Shown here: piece by piece, positions 42,459 through 51,527 of the stretch | Position numbering within the stretch: the stretch's first letter is position 1 | Layout of the letters: each line of letters begins with the position of its first letter | Assembly: GCF_041821065.1 (NCBI RefSeq) | Contig: NZ_JBGUAX010000009.1 | Coordinates: 62,001-126,000, forward strand | Origin: Egicoccus sp. AB-alg2 | GTDB lineage: Bacteria > Actinomycetota > Nitriliruptoria > Nitriliruptorales > Nitriliruptoraceae | DNA length: 64,000 nt | Direction of reading: 5' to 3' | Translations under genes and position numbers: made by a program | The notes under the pieces: generated by a model | The model's input: only the letters and a program-made list of their open reading frames with translations | The model's database searches: none | What the model was told of the DNA's origin: nothing

Positions 42459-44119
42459 CCGGTCACGCCCCGGCGCCTGCCATCCGCCCTCCGTCGGCGT
42501 TCGAGGAGCAGGCCGACCAGGTCGTCTCCGTGTGGGCGGTCGTGCTCGCCGTGCTCGCCGCCGCCGGGGTCTACGTGGTGGCGCGCAACCGCCTGGAGAC
42601 GGTCGGCGAGGGCTACCTCGCCGTGCCGGTCGTCTACACCCTGGCCGTCGCCAGCGCCGCGCTGCTGGCCTACCTGCTGGCGGCCAGGGCGACGATCATC
42701 GCCGACCAGCGCTACCGATGGCTGTCGATCGGGTTCGCGACCGCTGGGGCCCTGGCGCTCGCACAGGGGCTCGCGATCGCGGACCTGGCGACGGTCCGGC
42801 TGGCGCCGACGCCCAGCGGCGCGGCGGGGCTGTACCTGTTGTGGCACGCCGTCCTCCCGGTCTTCGTGCTCGGGGCGTTGCTGTCGCGGGACCGGCCCGG
42901 CCTCCGCTGGTCGCTGGTCGGGGCGTTCGGGGGCGCGCTGGCCATGACCCTGTGGGACCCGACATGGGCAGGACTGCCGCGCCTGGTGGGCCCCGATGGC
43001 GCGTTCACGCCGGTCTACGACCGGATGTTGCTGGGCTTGCTGGCGATGCAGGCACTCGCCCTGGGCGGCTGGCTGTGGTCGATCAAGCGGCGCCCGAGCC
43101 GGCCCGAGCTGTGGGTCGGTGTGGGGCTGCTGCTCATGCTCCTCGACCTCGTCGTCGCCAGCGGCGCGGCGCGGCTCCTCGAGGCGGTGTGGTGGTCGTC
43201 GGCCGCGCTGCGCGTCGCCCAGTTCGGCGTGCCGGCCCTGGGCCTGCTCGGCGACAACCGTCGGCTGCTGCGCCTGCTGCAGTTGCACGAACAGAGCCTT
43301 CGTGACCGGCTCGAACGCGAGCTCCGGCCGGTGATCCGGCCCGTGCCGCAGGCCGTCGACCGCCAGCAGATCCTGCACGTCATCCGGGAGGGCGGCGTCC
43401 GACCGGTGTTCCAACCGATCTACTCGCTGAGCAGCGGTGACGTGATCGCGGTCGAGGCCCTGGCACGTTTCGACCGGCTCGACCTGTCCCCCGACCGCTG
43501 GTTCGCCGCCGCCCAGCTCGTCGGGCTGCGGGTCGAGCTCGAGCTCACCGCCGCCCGAGCGGCCATCGACGTCGCCCGGGCGACGCTGCCGCCGGACGTG
43601 GCGGTGTCGGTCAACGTCTCGCCGTCCACGGTGGTGGACGGGCGGTTCCGGCAGCTGGTGGACGACGCCGACAGCCTGGTCATCGAGGTCACCGAGCACG
43701 ACGTCGTCGACGACTACGCCCGGCTGAGCGACGCCCTCGGCGAATTGCGGGCCACCGGCTGCCGGGTGGCGATCGACGACGCGGGCGCCGGCTTCTCCAG
43801 CCTTCGCCACATCGTGCGGCTGCAGCCCGACGTCATCAAGCTGGACATGAGCCTCACCCGGGACATCGACGCCGACCCGGTACGGCGGGCGTTGGCCCGC
43901 TGCCTGATCGACTTCGCGGAACAGACCGACACGGTGCTCGTGGCCGAAGGCGTCGAACGCGTCGACGAGCTGGCGGCGCTGCAGGAGCTCGGCGCCCACG
44001 CCGCACAGGGCTACCTGCTGGGCCGGCCCGAGCCGCTGACGCAGGTCGGGTGGGCACGCCGCGAAGTTCCCGAGCCGCTGCGGGCCCTGCACACCCCCGT
44101 GGCTCGTCGCACCCGCTGA
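42455..44119 (+). CDS. Membrane-anchored EAL-domain c-di-GMP phosphodiesterase
   Basis: A 554-residue protein with about eight helices in residues 20-275 (a MASE-like sensor region) followed by a complete EAL domain (about 300-540). Catalytic residues are present: EAL in VEALARF, the Asn of NVSPS, EVTEHD, DDAGAGFSSL, IKLDMSL and AEGVE. Hydrolysis of c-di-GMP to pGpG is therefore likely. There is no GGDEF domain. The ligand of the membrane part is unknown. The start is a GTG overlapped by a short upstream ORF. Confidence 0.9.
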   Translation: MTGHAPAPAIRPPSAFEEQADQVVSVWAVVLAVLAAAGVYVVARNRLETVGEGYLAVPVVYTLAVASAALLAYLLAARATIIADQRYRWLSIGFATAGALALAQGLAIADLATVRLAPTPSGAAGLYLLWHAVLPVFVLGALLSRDRPGLRWSLVGAFGGALAMTLWDPTWAGLPRLVGPDGAFTPVYDRMLLGLLAMQALALGGWLWSIKRRPSRPELWVGVGLLLMLLDLVVASGAARLLEAVWWSSAALRVAQFGVPALGLLGDNRRLLRLLQLHEQSLRDRLERELRPVIRPVPQAVDRQQILHVIREGGVRPVFQPIYSLSSGDVIAVEALARFDRLDLSPDRWFAAAQLVGLRVELELTAARAAIDVARATLPPDVAVSVNVSPSTVVDGRFRQLVDDADSLVIEVTEHDVVDDYARLSDALGELRATGCRVAIDDAGAGFSSLRHIVRLQPDVIKLDMSLTRDIDADPVRRALARCLIDFAEQTDTVLVAEGVERVDELAALQELGAHAAQGYLLGRPEPLTQVGWARREVPEPLRALHTPVARRTR

Positions 44120-44232
44120 TCCGCGCGCGCACGCAGCCGCGGGCGTCGGCCATCCGGTCAGAGGCGATCCGGGCGCGCGACCGCGCGGCTCGACATGGTG
44201 TCGACACGACCCACCACGCAGGAGTCCCGCCG

Positions 44233-44418
44233 ATGAGCGACGCCCGACGTCCCGAGGGCCGCGAACACGAGCCCGCCCCGCCGGAGCAGGACCTCGACCA
44301 GGACGAACTGGAGCGCACGTCCCGTGACGCCGGCGGCGACGGGCCTGCGGCCGGTACCCCGGAGGAACGCGAGGCCGTCGCACGCGACGAGGACGACACC
44401 TTCGGCGGGGACGCCTGA
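44233..44418 (+). CDS. Small acidic hypothetical protein
   Basis: A 61-residue, highly charged protein (Glu/Asp/Arg-rich), probably disordered, without Cys or hydrophobic segment. AGGAG lies 9 nt before the ATG, and the DUF3006-like gene begins 1 nt after its stop, which supports translation. Family and function not recognised. Confidence 0.6.
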   Translation: MSDARRPEGREHEPAPPEQDLDQDELERTSRDAGGDGPAAGTPEEREAVARDEDDTFGGDA

Positions 44419-44419
44419 C

Positions 44420-44653
44420 ATGCCCGACGCCGAACCGACCGGCATCAAGCCCGACCGCGCGATGGTCGACCGGGTGGAAGCCGGCACCGCCGTACTGCTC
44501 GTCGGACCCGGGCGCACGCCGCTACACGTCGACGCCGCAGAGCTGCCGCAGTCGGCCGGGCCGGGCACCTGGGTGGTGCTGGACCTGCAGTCCACGCCGC
44601 CGCTGGTGCTGTCGGTCGACGCCGAGCTGTCGCGCGAGGGTCCAGCACGCTGA
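44420..44653 (+). CDS. DUF3006-like small protein
   Basis: A 77-residue protein with the pattern of DUF3006: VDRVEAGTAVLLVG, then a strand with PLHVDAAELP and WVVLDL, suggesting a small beta-barrel. In other bacteria such proteins often lie beside secreted nucleases or hydrolases; none is seen here. It is co-directional with the preceding acidic ORF. Confidence 0.6.
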   Translation: MPDAEPTGIKPDRAMVDRVEAGTAVLLVGPGRTPLHVDAAELPQSAGPGTWVVLDLQSTPPLVLSVDAELSREGPAR

Positions 44654-44674
44654 CACCGACCGACATCCGGGCGA

Positions 44675-45523
44675 TCAGTACTCGTACGGACTCGTGGGCC
44701 GTTCGATCTGTCGCTCGTCGACGACCTGCAGCACCGGGATCCCGACCGCTCCACCGTCGCCGTCGGGATCGTGGACGACGCCCTCGAAGCGGGCGACCAC
44801 CTCCACCCAGGTGTCGTCGGGCAGCCCGGCGGTGCCGCCGGCGACCAGCACCTGGCGGACCGAGGCGTCCGCGGCGCAACACGACACGCTGAAGCGTGAC
44901 AACCGGTACCCGGCGAACGTGTCGTCCCCGACGACGAAGCCGACGAGTCGCACCGGCGTGCCCGGCAACGGACCGTCGGGCTCGTAGAGCGCGCGCACGA
45001 CGGTGTCGCCGAGGGTCATCGGCACGACGCCGTCGACCGGCTCGGGCAGGGGGCCGAGTTCGACGACCGGTTCCGCGACCCGGTTGGCACCACCGCGGCC
45101 CGCGGCGTGGGCACCGAGCGGCTCGGGGGCGACCAGGAGCAGGGCGAGGACCGGCACGAGCATCAACAGCCCGATTCGCGGCGCGTGCCCGTGGTCGTGC
45201 CCGTGCCCGTCGCCGTGGACGTCGCCGCCGTGCCCGTCGCCGTGGGCGGCCTGCAGCCGGTCGCGGTCCCGCTCGATGCCGCCGAGGCCCGCCTCGACGG
45301 GCCCGACGGCCGGTTCCGCCGCCGGCGCCAGTTCGTCCTCGTGCTCGCGTACCAGCGACAGCACGCCGAGGACGACCAGCACGACGGCCGAGGCGATCAG
45401 CGGCCAGCGCAGGTTGCTCTTCACGAAGGCGAGGTAGGCCTCGGAGAAGGTCAGGCGTGCCAGCACCACGCCGATGACCAGCAGCACCGCGGCCTGCACC
45501 TCGCGGTTCACAGCAGCCACCAT
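44675..45523 (-). CDS. TIGR03943 family putative permease subunit (YcgQ-like)
   Basis: A 282-residue membrane protein with two N-terminal helices (AAVLLVIGVVLARLTFSEAY and LIASAVVLVVLGVLSLV), a His-rich loop (GDGHGHDHGHAPR), a third helix (LLMLVPVLALLLVAPEPL) and a C-terminal soluble DUF1980-type domain with ALYEPDGPLPGTPVRLVGFV and RFSVSCCAAD. It overlaps the DUF318 permease gene by 16 nt; the two families are nearly always paired. A metal-related role has been suggested for such pairs, and the His-rich loop is compatible with it, but no zinc operator is visible upstream. Confidence 0.87.
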   Translation of the reverse strand: MVAAVNREVQAAVLLVIGVVLARLTFSEAYLAFVKSNLRWPLIASAVVLVVLGVLSLVREHEDELAPAAEPAVGPVEAGLGGIERDRDRLQAAHGDGHGGDVHGDGHGHDHGHAPRIGLLMLVPVLALLLVAPEPLGAHAAGRGGANRVAEPVVELGPLPEPVDGVVPMTLGDTVVRALYEPDGPLPGTPVRLVGFVVGDDTFAGYRLSRFSVSCCAADASVRQVLVAGGTAGLPDDTWVEVVARFEGVVHDPDGDGGAVGIPVLQVVDERQIERPTSPYEY

Positions 45524-46515
45524 CCGACCAGCAGGGCGAACCCCAGCGAGACGGCCAGGGAGAGCGGGGCGAAGCGCAGGACGAAGCGGCGTCCGAACAC
45601 ACCCGCCTGCATCGCGATCAGCTTGATGTCCACGACCGGCCCGACGACGAGGAAGGCCAGCCGCGCGACCATCGGGAACTGTGGGAGGCCGGCGACGACG
45701 AACGCGTCGGCCTCCGAGCAGATCGACAGCACGAGGGCCAGCACCGTGAGCACCAGGACGGCCAGGACGACGTTGCCGGCCAGCGTGTCGATCACCGACG
45801 GCGGCACGAGCGTCTGTGCCGTCGCCGCCAGGGCCGCGCCCAGGACGAGGTAGCCGCCGGCATGGAGGAAGTCGTGCCGCGTGGTGGCGACGAAGGTGCT
45901 GAGCCGGTCACCACGGTCCTGGATGCGCCGCAGGGATCGCAGGAGGGCCTCGTCGTCGCCCATGCGCATCCAGACCAGGCCCACCACCATCGCGGTCGCG
46001 AACGAGGCGAGGAAGCGCGCGACCACCACCTCGGGCTGACCGGGGAAGGCCACGGCGGTCGACAGCAGGACGATCGGGTTGATGGCCGGCGCGGCGAGCA
46101 TGAACGCGAGCGCCGCGGCGGGTGGCGCCCCGCGGGCGACCAGGCGGCCGGAGATCGGGACGGAGCCGCATTCGCAGCCGGGTAGCAGCGTGCCGGCGCT
46201 GCAGGCGGCACCAACGGCCAGGGTGGGGTTGCGCGGGATGATCCGCGCGAGGAACGAGGGTGGGACCAGCGCAGCCAGGCCACCGCTCACGACCACGCCC
46301 AGCAGCAGGAACGGCGTGGCCTGGATCATGAGCGAGACGAAGATCGTCGACCAGGTCTGCAGCCCGGGAAGATCCAGGTACGGCGAGGCGACCCGCTGCA
46401 GCAGCGCCGCCGCGACGACCACGAGCACGACCGCCGTGGCCGCGACCGGCACGGTACGAGGCACGTCCGGGGCCGGCCCGGTGCGCGGAGGGGTCGGAGT
46501 GGGTGTGGTGGTCAC
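45508..46515 (-). CDS. DUF318/YraQ-type permease
   Basis: A 335-residue inner membrane protein with about eight helices. The family motif LLPGCECGSVPISGRLVARG, with its Cys-x-Cys, is at about residue 115; AAPAINPIVLLST follows, and the second half contains CSEADAFVVAGLPQ. This family (YraQ/YcgR) pairs with TIGR03943 proteins and its substrate is not established. The GTG at 46515 was chosen; 21 more residues are possible upstream (to 46578), but those would run into the terminator hairpin. Confidence 0.87.
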   Translation of the reverse strand: MTTTPTPTPPRTGPAPDVPRTVPVAATAVVLVVVAAALLQRVASPYLDLPGLQTWSTIFVSLMIQATPFLLLGVVVSGGLAALVPPSFLARIIPRNPTLAVGAACSAGTLLPGCECGSVPISGRLVARGAPPAAALAFMLAAPAINPIVLLSTAVAFPGQPEVVVARFLASFATAMVVGLVWMRMGDDEALLRSLRRIQDRGDRLSTFVATTRHDFLHAGGYLVLGAALAATAQTLVPPSVIDTLAGNVVLAVLVLTVLALVLSICSEADAFVVAGLPQFPMVARLAFLVVGPVVDIKLIAMQAGVFGRRFVLRFAPLSLAVSLGFALLVGWWLL

Positions 46516-46544
46516 GCGTACTCGCCGGACGAGAGACGTGGTGG

Positions 46545-46584
46545 ACGGCGGTGGGGACGGCAGACGCGCCGTCCCCACCGCCGT
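46545..46584 (-). terminator. 17-bp perfect stem-loop after M14 peptidase gene
   Basis: Arms 46545-46561 (ending GGTGGGGACGGC) and 46568-46584 are perfectly complementary with a 6-nt loop. The hairpin starts 7 nt beyond the peptidase stop, so it probably ends that transcript. No T-run is seen. Confidence 0.6.
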
Positions 46585-46590
46585 GCCGGG

Positions 46591-49509
46591 TCAGCGGATG
46601 CGGATGTTCACCCGCTGGTAGTTGCGGCCGTTCCCGTCCGGGTCGTAGCCGCCTTCGATGTTGCCGGCCGCGTCGACGGCGAACCACCGCAGCACGGTGG
46701 TCTCCTCGATGCGGACCGGTGCGGCGGAGTCACGGACGTCGCGGCGCTCGACCACGTTCGAGTCGAACGTCGGACGCGACCCGTCCGTCGTGTAGTAGAT
46801 GGTGGCCGGCTCCGACGTCGTCCACTCGACGTCCACGGCGCCGTTGTACCAACCGCCGTTCTGGACGTTGACGCGACTCGTCGGCGCGACGTCGTCGTCC
46901 TGGAACTCTGCGGCGACCTCCAGCAGGCCGTAGATGCCGCTGGCGAACTCCATCGCCTGGTCGAAGCCCTCCTCGGCGAACGGCGGGAAGAACCCGTTGA
47001 TGGACTGCCAGCCGGTGGAGCCGGCGCCGGTGTAGCGGTTGGCGCCCGCCTCGAAGTTCCAGGCGAAGATCGGCGTACCCCGCTCGACCGAGCTGTACCA
47101 GACGTCGTCGGCCGAGTTGCCGGCGGCGGAGTACAACACGTCGATCGTCGGGCCGGTGCGACCCGGCTCGACCACCGTGCCGCGATGCTCGGCGATCTTG
47201 CCGAGGATCACGTCGGACGCCTCGAAGAAGTACTCCTCGACGCCGACCGACGGCCGCTCGAGCGGCACGCGACCCTGGGCCTGGTACGCCCCCGGCGCCC
47301 ACATGAAGTACCCACCATGGGTGTGGATGTTCATGGAGAACCGGATGTTCGGGTGGTTGTCGATCAGCCAGACCTCGTTCTGCACCTCGGTCTCGCTCAG
47401 CGGTGACGGTCCGGCGAACACGTCGCTACGGCACGACGTGCTCGCGCCGGAGTACCCGTCCCACAGCGTGCCGACCCGGAAGTTGCGGTTGAGGTCGACC
47501 CCCCACTGGTTGCGGTAGGCCGGGTCCGATTCCGTGTCGTCGCAGTAGTTGTTCATGTTCCGCCGCTGCGAGGCGAAGTCGTACAGCGAGTAGTTGGTCC
47601 CGTCCGGGTTCACGGTCGGGATGATGAAGATGTCCAACTCGTCGACGTACCGCGTCGTGTCCGGGTCGGTGCCGTAGTTGCGCAGGAGTCGCTCGGCGGC
47701 CTCGAGCGCCACCACCGGCGTCACCCACTCGCGAGCGTGTTCCTGCGAGTAGGCGAAGACGCCGACCTTGGACCCGTCACGGTGCTTGCCGATCCGGATG
47801 GCCTTCACCGTCTGCGGCTCGCGGGAGATCTTGTCCTCCGGCGCGTTGAGGAAGTCCGACAGACCCGCACGCGGGCTCGTCGGCGTGACCCCGCCACCCG
47901 CGTTGCCGCGGTAGGTGTGGGCGTAGATCAGTTCGCTGGCGACCGGGTCGCCATTGATCGCGGCGACGATCTGCGCGGCCGTCCCCGTCGCGGCACCGGC
48001 GGCGTTGGTGGACTGGCTGACGGTGATGTCGTCGCCTTCGACCGAGACCTCCAGTGGTGCGTCGGGCACGCCCGGGTTCACGACCGCGAAGGTGAGGTCG
48101 TTGCCGCCCTCGTGGCCGTACGCCTGCGAGCGCACCACGACCGCGTTGGTCGCCAGGTTGCCGTAGGTGAGCATCGCGGGGCGCCGGTAGCCGTGGGACT
48201 GGTGTGGCAACTCGATGATCTCGGCCAGGTCGGAGAACTCGGCGACGAGCTCCTCGATCTTGTTGGTCGAGTCCACCGCGTCGGGATAGCCGGTGGTGAT
48301 GAAGCCCCACTGGAACCCGTCGGGATAGCCGATCTCGTCGTACGAGGCCCAGGGCCGCGTCGGCACGGTGACGCTCACGTCCCCCTGCGAGACGGTCACC
48401 TCTTCGGCGATGCCGCCGACCAGGACCGACCGCGGCGTGCGGTGGTAGATGTACTGGCCCGCGTCGACGAACGGCGACAGGGTCCGGCTGAACTCCTGCC
48501 CGTCGATCTCGTAGCTCAGCACGACCGGGTCCTGCGGGTTCGAGCGGAACGTCGCCGTCGCCGGCAACCCGTCGATGATCGCCTGACCGTCGCTCTGCGA
48601 CACCATGCCGGACGGGATCGTGATCGAGCCGTCGCTGCCACCGAGCGTGATCGGCGCGCTGGCCACGTTGTTCACGACCACGACGGCGACGGCACCGGCG
48701 GCCTGGGCGTTGCCGACGATCTCCACGAACGGACAGCCACCCCGCTCGGCCACCGCGATGGCGCCGTCAGGGAAACCGCTGAGCGGACCGCAACCCTGCC
48801 GCGGGTTGTCCCCGCCCGCGTCGACGACGGCGAGCGGCGCGGTGATGCCGGTCGCCGGAGCGGTGGGCCCGAAGGCGGCATCGGTGACGTCGTAGCCACC
48901 GGCGGCCGACGACGGCGCGTCGACACGCAGGCGGTTCGCGGCGCTGCTCCAGTCCTCGAGCCGCGCCTCGACCGAGAGGAAGTCACCGGCGTAGTTGGTG
49001 AACGTGTCGGCACGCAGGATCCGGATCGGGCCGGACTGGTCGACGACCGGTTCACGGCCGGCGGCACCTTGTCCGCGACCGACGCCGCGGTTCTGACGGC
49101 TGCGCTCCACGACCTCGCGGCCGTCGACGTTGCCCATGCGCTCCGCGGCCACCTCGGCCGGGTCCGGCAAATCCTCGAGGTCGAGGATCTTGACGCCCAT
49201 GGCCGCCAACGTGTCGCGGTCGGATTCCGTGACGAACGCCGCGCTGATGACGGTCCCGTCCTCGGTCGGCTCCATGTAGTGGTCGAGATCGACCCCCTGC
49301 GACGCCAGCAGGCTGAGACTCATCGGGTCGTCGACCTCGATGAGCGCCAGCTGTGGGATCTCGGGTTCCAACTGCAGCGGCTCGTCGTCGGCGTGTGCTG
49401 ACGGCGAGCCGCTGGACTCGATGCCCGGCAGGGTGATGACGAGCGCGAGTGCGAGAAGTGCCACGAGCAACGGCGAGATCCGCCGCAGCCTTCGGGTGGT
49501 TGCCACCAA
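46591..49509 (-). CDS. Secreted M14-family zinc carboxypeptidase with PA domain
   Basis: A 972-residue exported metallopeptidase. It has a signal peptide (ending near HADDE), a PA (protease-associated) domain at about 270-340 (GAIAVAERGGCPFVEI), and an M14 catalytic domain of about 400-850 with the zinc ligands in SQEHAREWVTPVV and NIHTHGGYF. FIIPTVNPDGTNY and the substrate-binding WGVDLNRNF are also present. A C-terminal chitobiase/hexosaminidase-like domain follows (TIYYTTDGSRPTF). It probably degrades extracellular peptides. Length and domain set are larger than for classical carboxypeptidases. A terminator hairpin follows. Confidence 0.88.
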   Translation of the reverse strand: MVATTRRLRRISPLLVALLALALVITLPGIESSGSPSAHADDEPLQLEPEIPQLALIEVDDPMSLSLLASQGVDLDHYMEPTEDGTVISAAFVTESDRDTLAAMGVKILDLEDLPDPAEVAAERMGNVDGREVVERSRQNRGVGRGQGAAGREPVVDQSGPIRILRADTFTNYAGDFLSVEARLEDWSSAANRLRVDAPSSAAGGYDVTDAAFGPTAPATGITAPLAVVDAGGDNPRQGCGPLSGFPDGAIAVAERGGCPFVEIVGNAQAAGAVAVVVVNNVASAPITLGGSDGSITIPSGMVSQSDGQAIIDGLPATATFRSNPQDPVVLSYEIDGQEFSRTLSPFVDAGQYIYHRTPRSVLVGGIAEEVTVSQGDVSVTVPTRPWASYDEIGYPDGFQWGFITTGYPDAVDSTNKIEELVAEFSDLAEIIELPHQSHGYRRPAMLTYGNLATNAVVVRSQAYGHEGGNDLTFAVVNPGVPDAPLEVSVEGDDITVSQSTNAAGAATGTAAQIVAAINGDPVASELIYAHTYRGNAGGGVTPTSPRAGLSDFLNAPEDKISREPQTVKAIRIGKHRDGSKVGVFAYSQEHAREWVTPVVALEAAERLLRNYGTDPDTTRYVDELDIFIIPTVNPDGTNYSLYDFASQRRNMNNYCDDTESDPAYRNQWGVDLNRNFRVGTLWDGYSGASTSCRSDVFAGPSPLSETEVQNEVWLIDNHPNIRFSMNIHTHGGYFMWAPGAYQAQGRVPLERPSVGVEEYFFEASDVILGKIAEHRGTVVEPGRTGPTIDVLYSAAGNSADDVWYSSVERGTPIFAWNFEAGANRYTGAGSTGWQSINGFFPPFAEEGFDQAMEFASGIYGLLEVAAEFQDDDVAPTSRVNVQNGGWYNGAVDVEWTTSEPATIYYTTDGSRPTFDSNVVERRDVRDSAAPVRIEETTVLRWFAVDAAGNIEGGYDPDGNGRNYQRVNIRIR

Positions 49510-49759
49510 TCGGTCTCCCAGGTGCAGGCTCCGGCGGAGTACCGGAGCTCGAGCTCCCGGCGGACTCCCGCCAGCCGCACGTGAACGGGGACGCGGCCGA
49601 TACCACCGAGAAGGCGCGACTTCAGTCGAGCGCTCAACGCGACGTCAACGAAGTTCAGTCAACGCTCAGCTCACGCGGCGACCGGCGCACGTCCAAGACC
49701 GATCGCCGCGGGGGCGGGCAACGGCGGTCGGCGGACGCCCCCAGAATTTGGTCGAGCAC
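49510..49759. other. Upstream region of the M14 peptidase gene with short repeats
   Basis: No gene. TTCAGTCGAGCGCTCAAC (49621) and TTCAGTCAACGCTCAGC (49654) are imperfect direct repeats in an A/T-richer patch and may be binding sites for a regulator of the peptidase gene. Confidence 0.35.
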
Positions 49760-50167
49760 TCAGCGCGGTGCGGCCCGTCCCCACCGAGGTTCGGTCGCCA
49801 GCAGGTACAGCAGCGCGGCCAGCAGGACGGCCGACAGCCCCCGGATGGTGAGGCCCCAGACCTCGAAGGCAGGCTCGCGGTCGGCGGCGATGACGACGTA
49901 CATGACGGCGAGGAGCACCTTGAGGGCGGCCGCGCCGGCCCACAGCACGCGGCTGCGGACGTACCACAGCAGCGCGGCGAGGACGAGGAAGATCACGCCG
50001 GCGACACCGAGGATGCCGAGCTCGCCCTCGTCGGCACGTCCCACCGACAACGCCCCGGAGAAGACGAGCAGGTAGACGGCGGCGATGGCCGCGGCCGTGC
50101 CCGCTGCGAGCCGGCGGGCGTGTTCCGGAGCGCGGTGTCGGGCGGTGGACAGGGTGGGAGCGGACAT
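49760..50167 (-). CDS. Small integral membrane protein, unknown
   Basis: A 135-residue protein with four predicted helices (AAAIAAVYLLVFSGAL, ILGVAGVIFLVLAALLWY, ALKVLLAVMYVVIAA and LSAVLLAALLYLLA). The start ATG at 50167 has GAGG 6 nt upstream. I do not recognise the family. No catalytic or transport motif is visible. It lies downstream of the site-2 protease gene on the same strand, but 112 nt separate them. Confidence 0.65.
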   Translation of the reverse strand: MSAPTLSTARHRAPEHARRLAAGTAAAIAAVYLLVFSGALSVGRADEGELGILGVAGVIFLVLAALLWYVRSRVLWAGAAALKVLLAVMYVVIAADREPAFEVWGLTIRGLSAVLLAALLYLLATEPRWGRAAPR

Positions 50168-50279
50168 GATGACCTCGTTCGACCGGCGGCCGTCGGGAGC
50201 GGCCGCGCTCACCTCCCAGCCAACGGACGCACGTGCGCCGCTTGCAGGGACGAATGACCTCGGGAAGGAGGGCCGACCG

Positions 50280-51413
50280 TCAGCCGGCGCGGGTCCGCAA
50301 CTCGGCGACGTCCACCGCCCGGGCCACGTCGGTGGCGGAGACGATGCCCACGATCCGGCCGGCATCCACGACCACCAGTCGCCCGTCCCGGCTGGCACCC
50401 ATGGCCGGCAGCACGTCGACGAGGCGATCGTCCGGTGCGGCCCGCGGCACGTCCTCGGCAGGGCACGCCACGCGCATGATCGGCAGCACCTCGCGGTCCT
50501 CGGGCGGCACCTCCTTCACGCGCTGCAGGGTCGTCAGCCCCTGCAGCGACCCGTCCATGCTGACCACGGGGTACGCGGAGTAGCGGTGGCGCAGCAGGTA
50601 GGCGTCCAGCAGCTGACCGACCGTGAGCGTGTCCGGGACCGTGACCGGGTCGGGCGACATCACGTCGGCGACGCGGCGGTCCTGCAGCGAGCGCTGCAGA
50701 CGCGCCCGCTGCTCCTCGGCACCCGCCGATGAGGCGATGAACCAGCCGATGAGCGCGAGCCACAACCCGCCGCCGCCGGGCATCATCAGGAAGAGCACGA
50801 TGCCGAGCCCGATCATCACGAAGCCGAACTGCCGCCCGGCGCGTGTGGCGACGAGCGCGGCCTGCAGCCGGTCACCCTTGCGGCGCCAGATCAGCGCCCG
50901 CAGGATGCGGCCACCGTCGAGGGGAGCGGCCGGGACGAGGTTGAAGGCCGCCAGCAGCACGTTGATCACGGCCAACCAGGACAGCACCGCGAACGGCAGA
51001 CCTGCCACGCCCAGACCACGCGCCAGGACGGCGATCGCACCGAACACGGCGCCGAGCACCAGGCTGACCAGCGGGCCGACGCCGGCGATGCGCAGGTCCG
51101 CCGACGGGTTCGGCGCGTCACCGCGCAGGCGCGCGACACCGCCGAACATCCACAGCGTGATGCCTTCGACCTCGAGGCCGTAGCGCTCCGCGACGAGGGC
51201 GTGCGCGAGTTCGTGCGCGAGCAGGGACGCGAAGAAGACGATCGCGGCCACCGCCCCGGCGATGCCGTAGGCCGTCGCCGAGTGGTCCGGGTACATCGCC
51301 GGGAAGCGGCCCGCCGCGAGGCCGACGAGCAGCAGCCAGAAGATGATGAGGACGCTCCAGTTGACGCCGACCCGGATGCCGGCGATCGTCCCCAGGCGCA
51401 GGGTCTCGTTCAT
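50280..51413 (-). CDS. Site-2 protease family (M50) with CBS domains
   Basis: A 377-residue intramembrane zinc protease. HELAH (about residue 66) supplies two zinc ligands and the catalytic Glu, and LVPAAPLDGGRIL (about 160) gives the third ligand Asp. Two C-terminal CBS domains (about 240-370, starting VADVMSPDPVTVP) bind adenosyl ligands and may gate activity. This is the Rip3-like class. Substrates are membrane regulators such as anti-sigma factors; the window contains two candidates, but no direct link is visible. The ATG at 51413 starts the conserved MNETLRLGTIAGI. Confidence 0.9.
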   Translation of the reverse strand: MNETLRLGTIAGIRVGVNWSVLIIFWLLLVGLAAGRFPAMYPDHSATAYGIAGAVAAIVFFASLLAHELAHALVAERYGLEVEGITLWMFGGVARLRGDAPNPSADLRIAGVGPLVSLVLGAVFGAIAVLARGLGVAGLPFAVLSWLAVINVLLAAFNLVPAAPLDGGRILRALIWRRKGDRLQAALVATRAGRQFGFVMIGLGIVLFLMMPGGGGLWLALIGWFIASSAGAEEQRARLQRSLQDRRVADVMSPDPVTVPDTLTVGQLLDAYLLRHRYSAYPVVSMDGSLQGLTTLQRVKEVPPEDREVLPIMRVACPAEDVPRAAPDDRLVDVLPAMGASRDGRLVVVDAGRIVGIVSATDVARAVDVAELRTRAG

Positions 51414-51527
51414 GTCGGCCCTCGCGTCGATCCTCGCCGCTGCGGACGCTGCCGGCTCGATCGTGACGCCAGCCACGGCCGGCGACACCGGCCACAGGTC
51501 ACCGGTCGTCGGCCGGAGGACCCGAGC

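Noticed and set aside
49747-49763. Third copy of the TTCAGTC-type repeat upstream of the M14 gene
   Set aside because: TTTGGTCGAGCACTCAG matches only loosely and overlaps the end of the neighbouring membrane protein gene.
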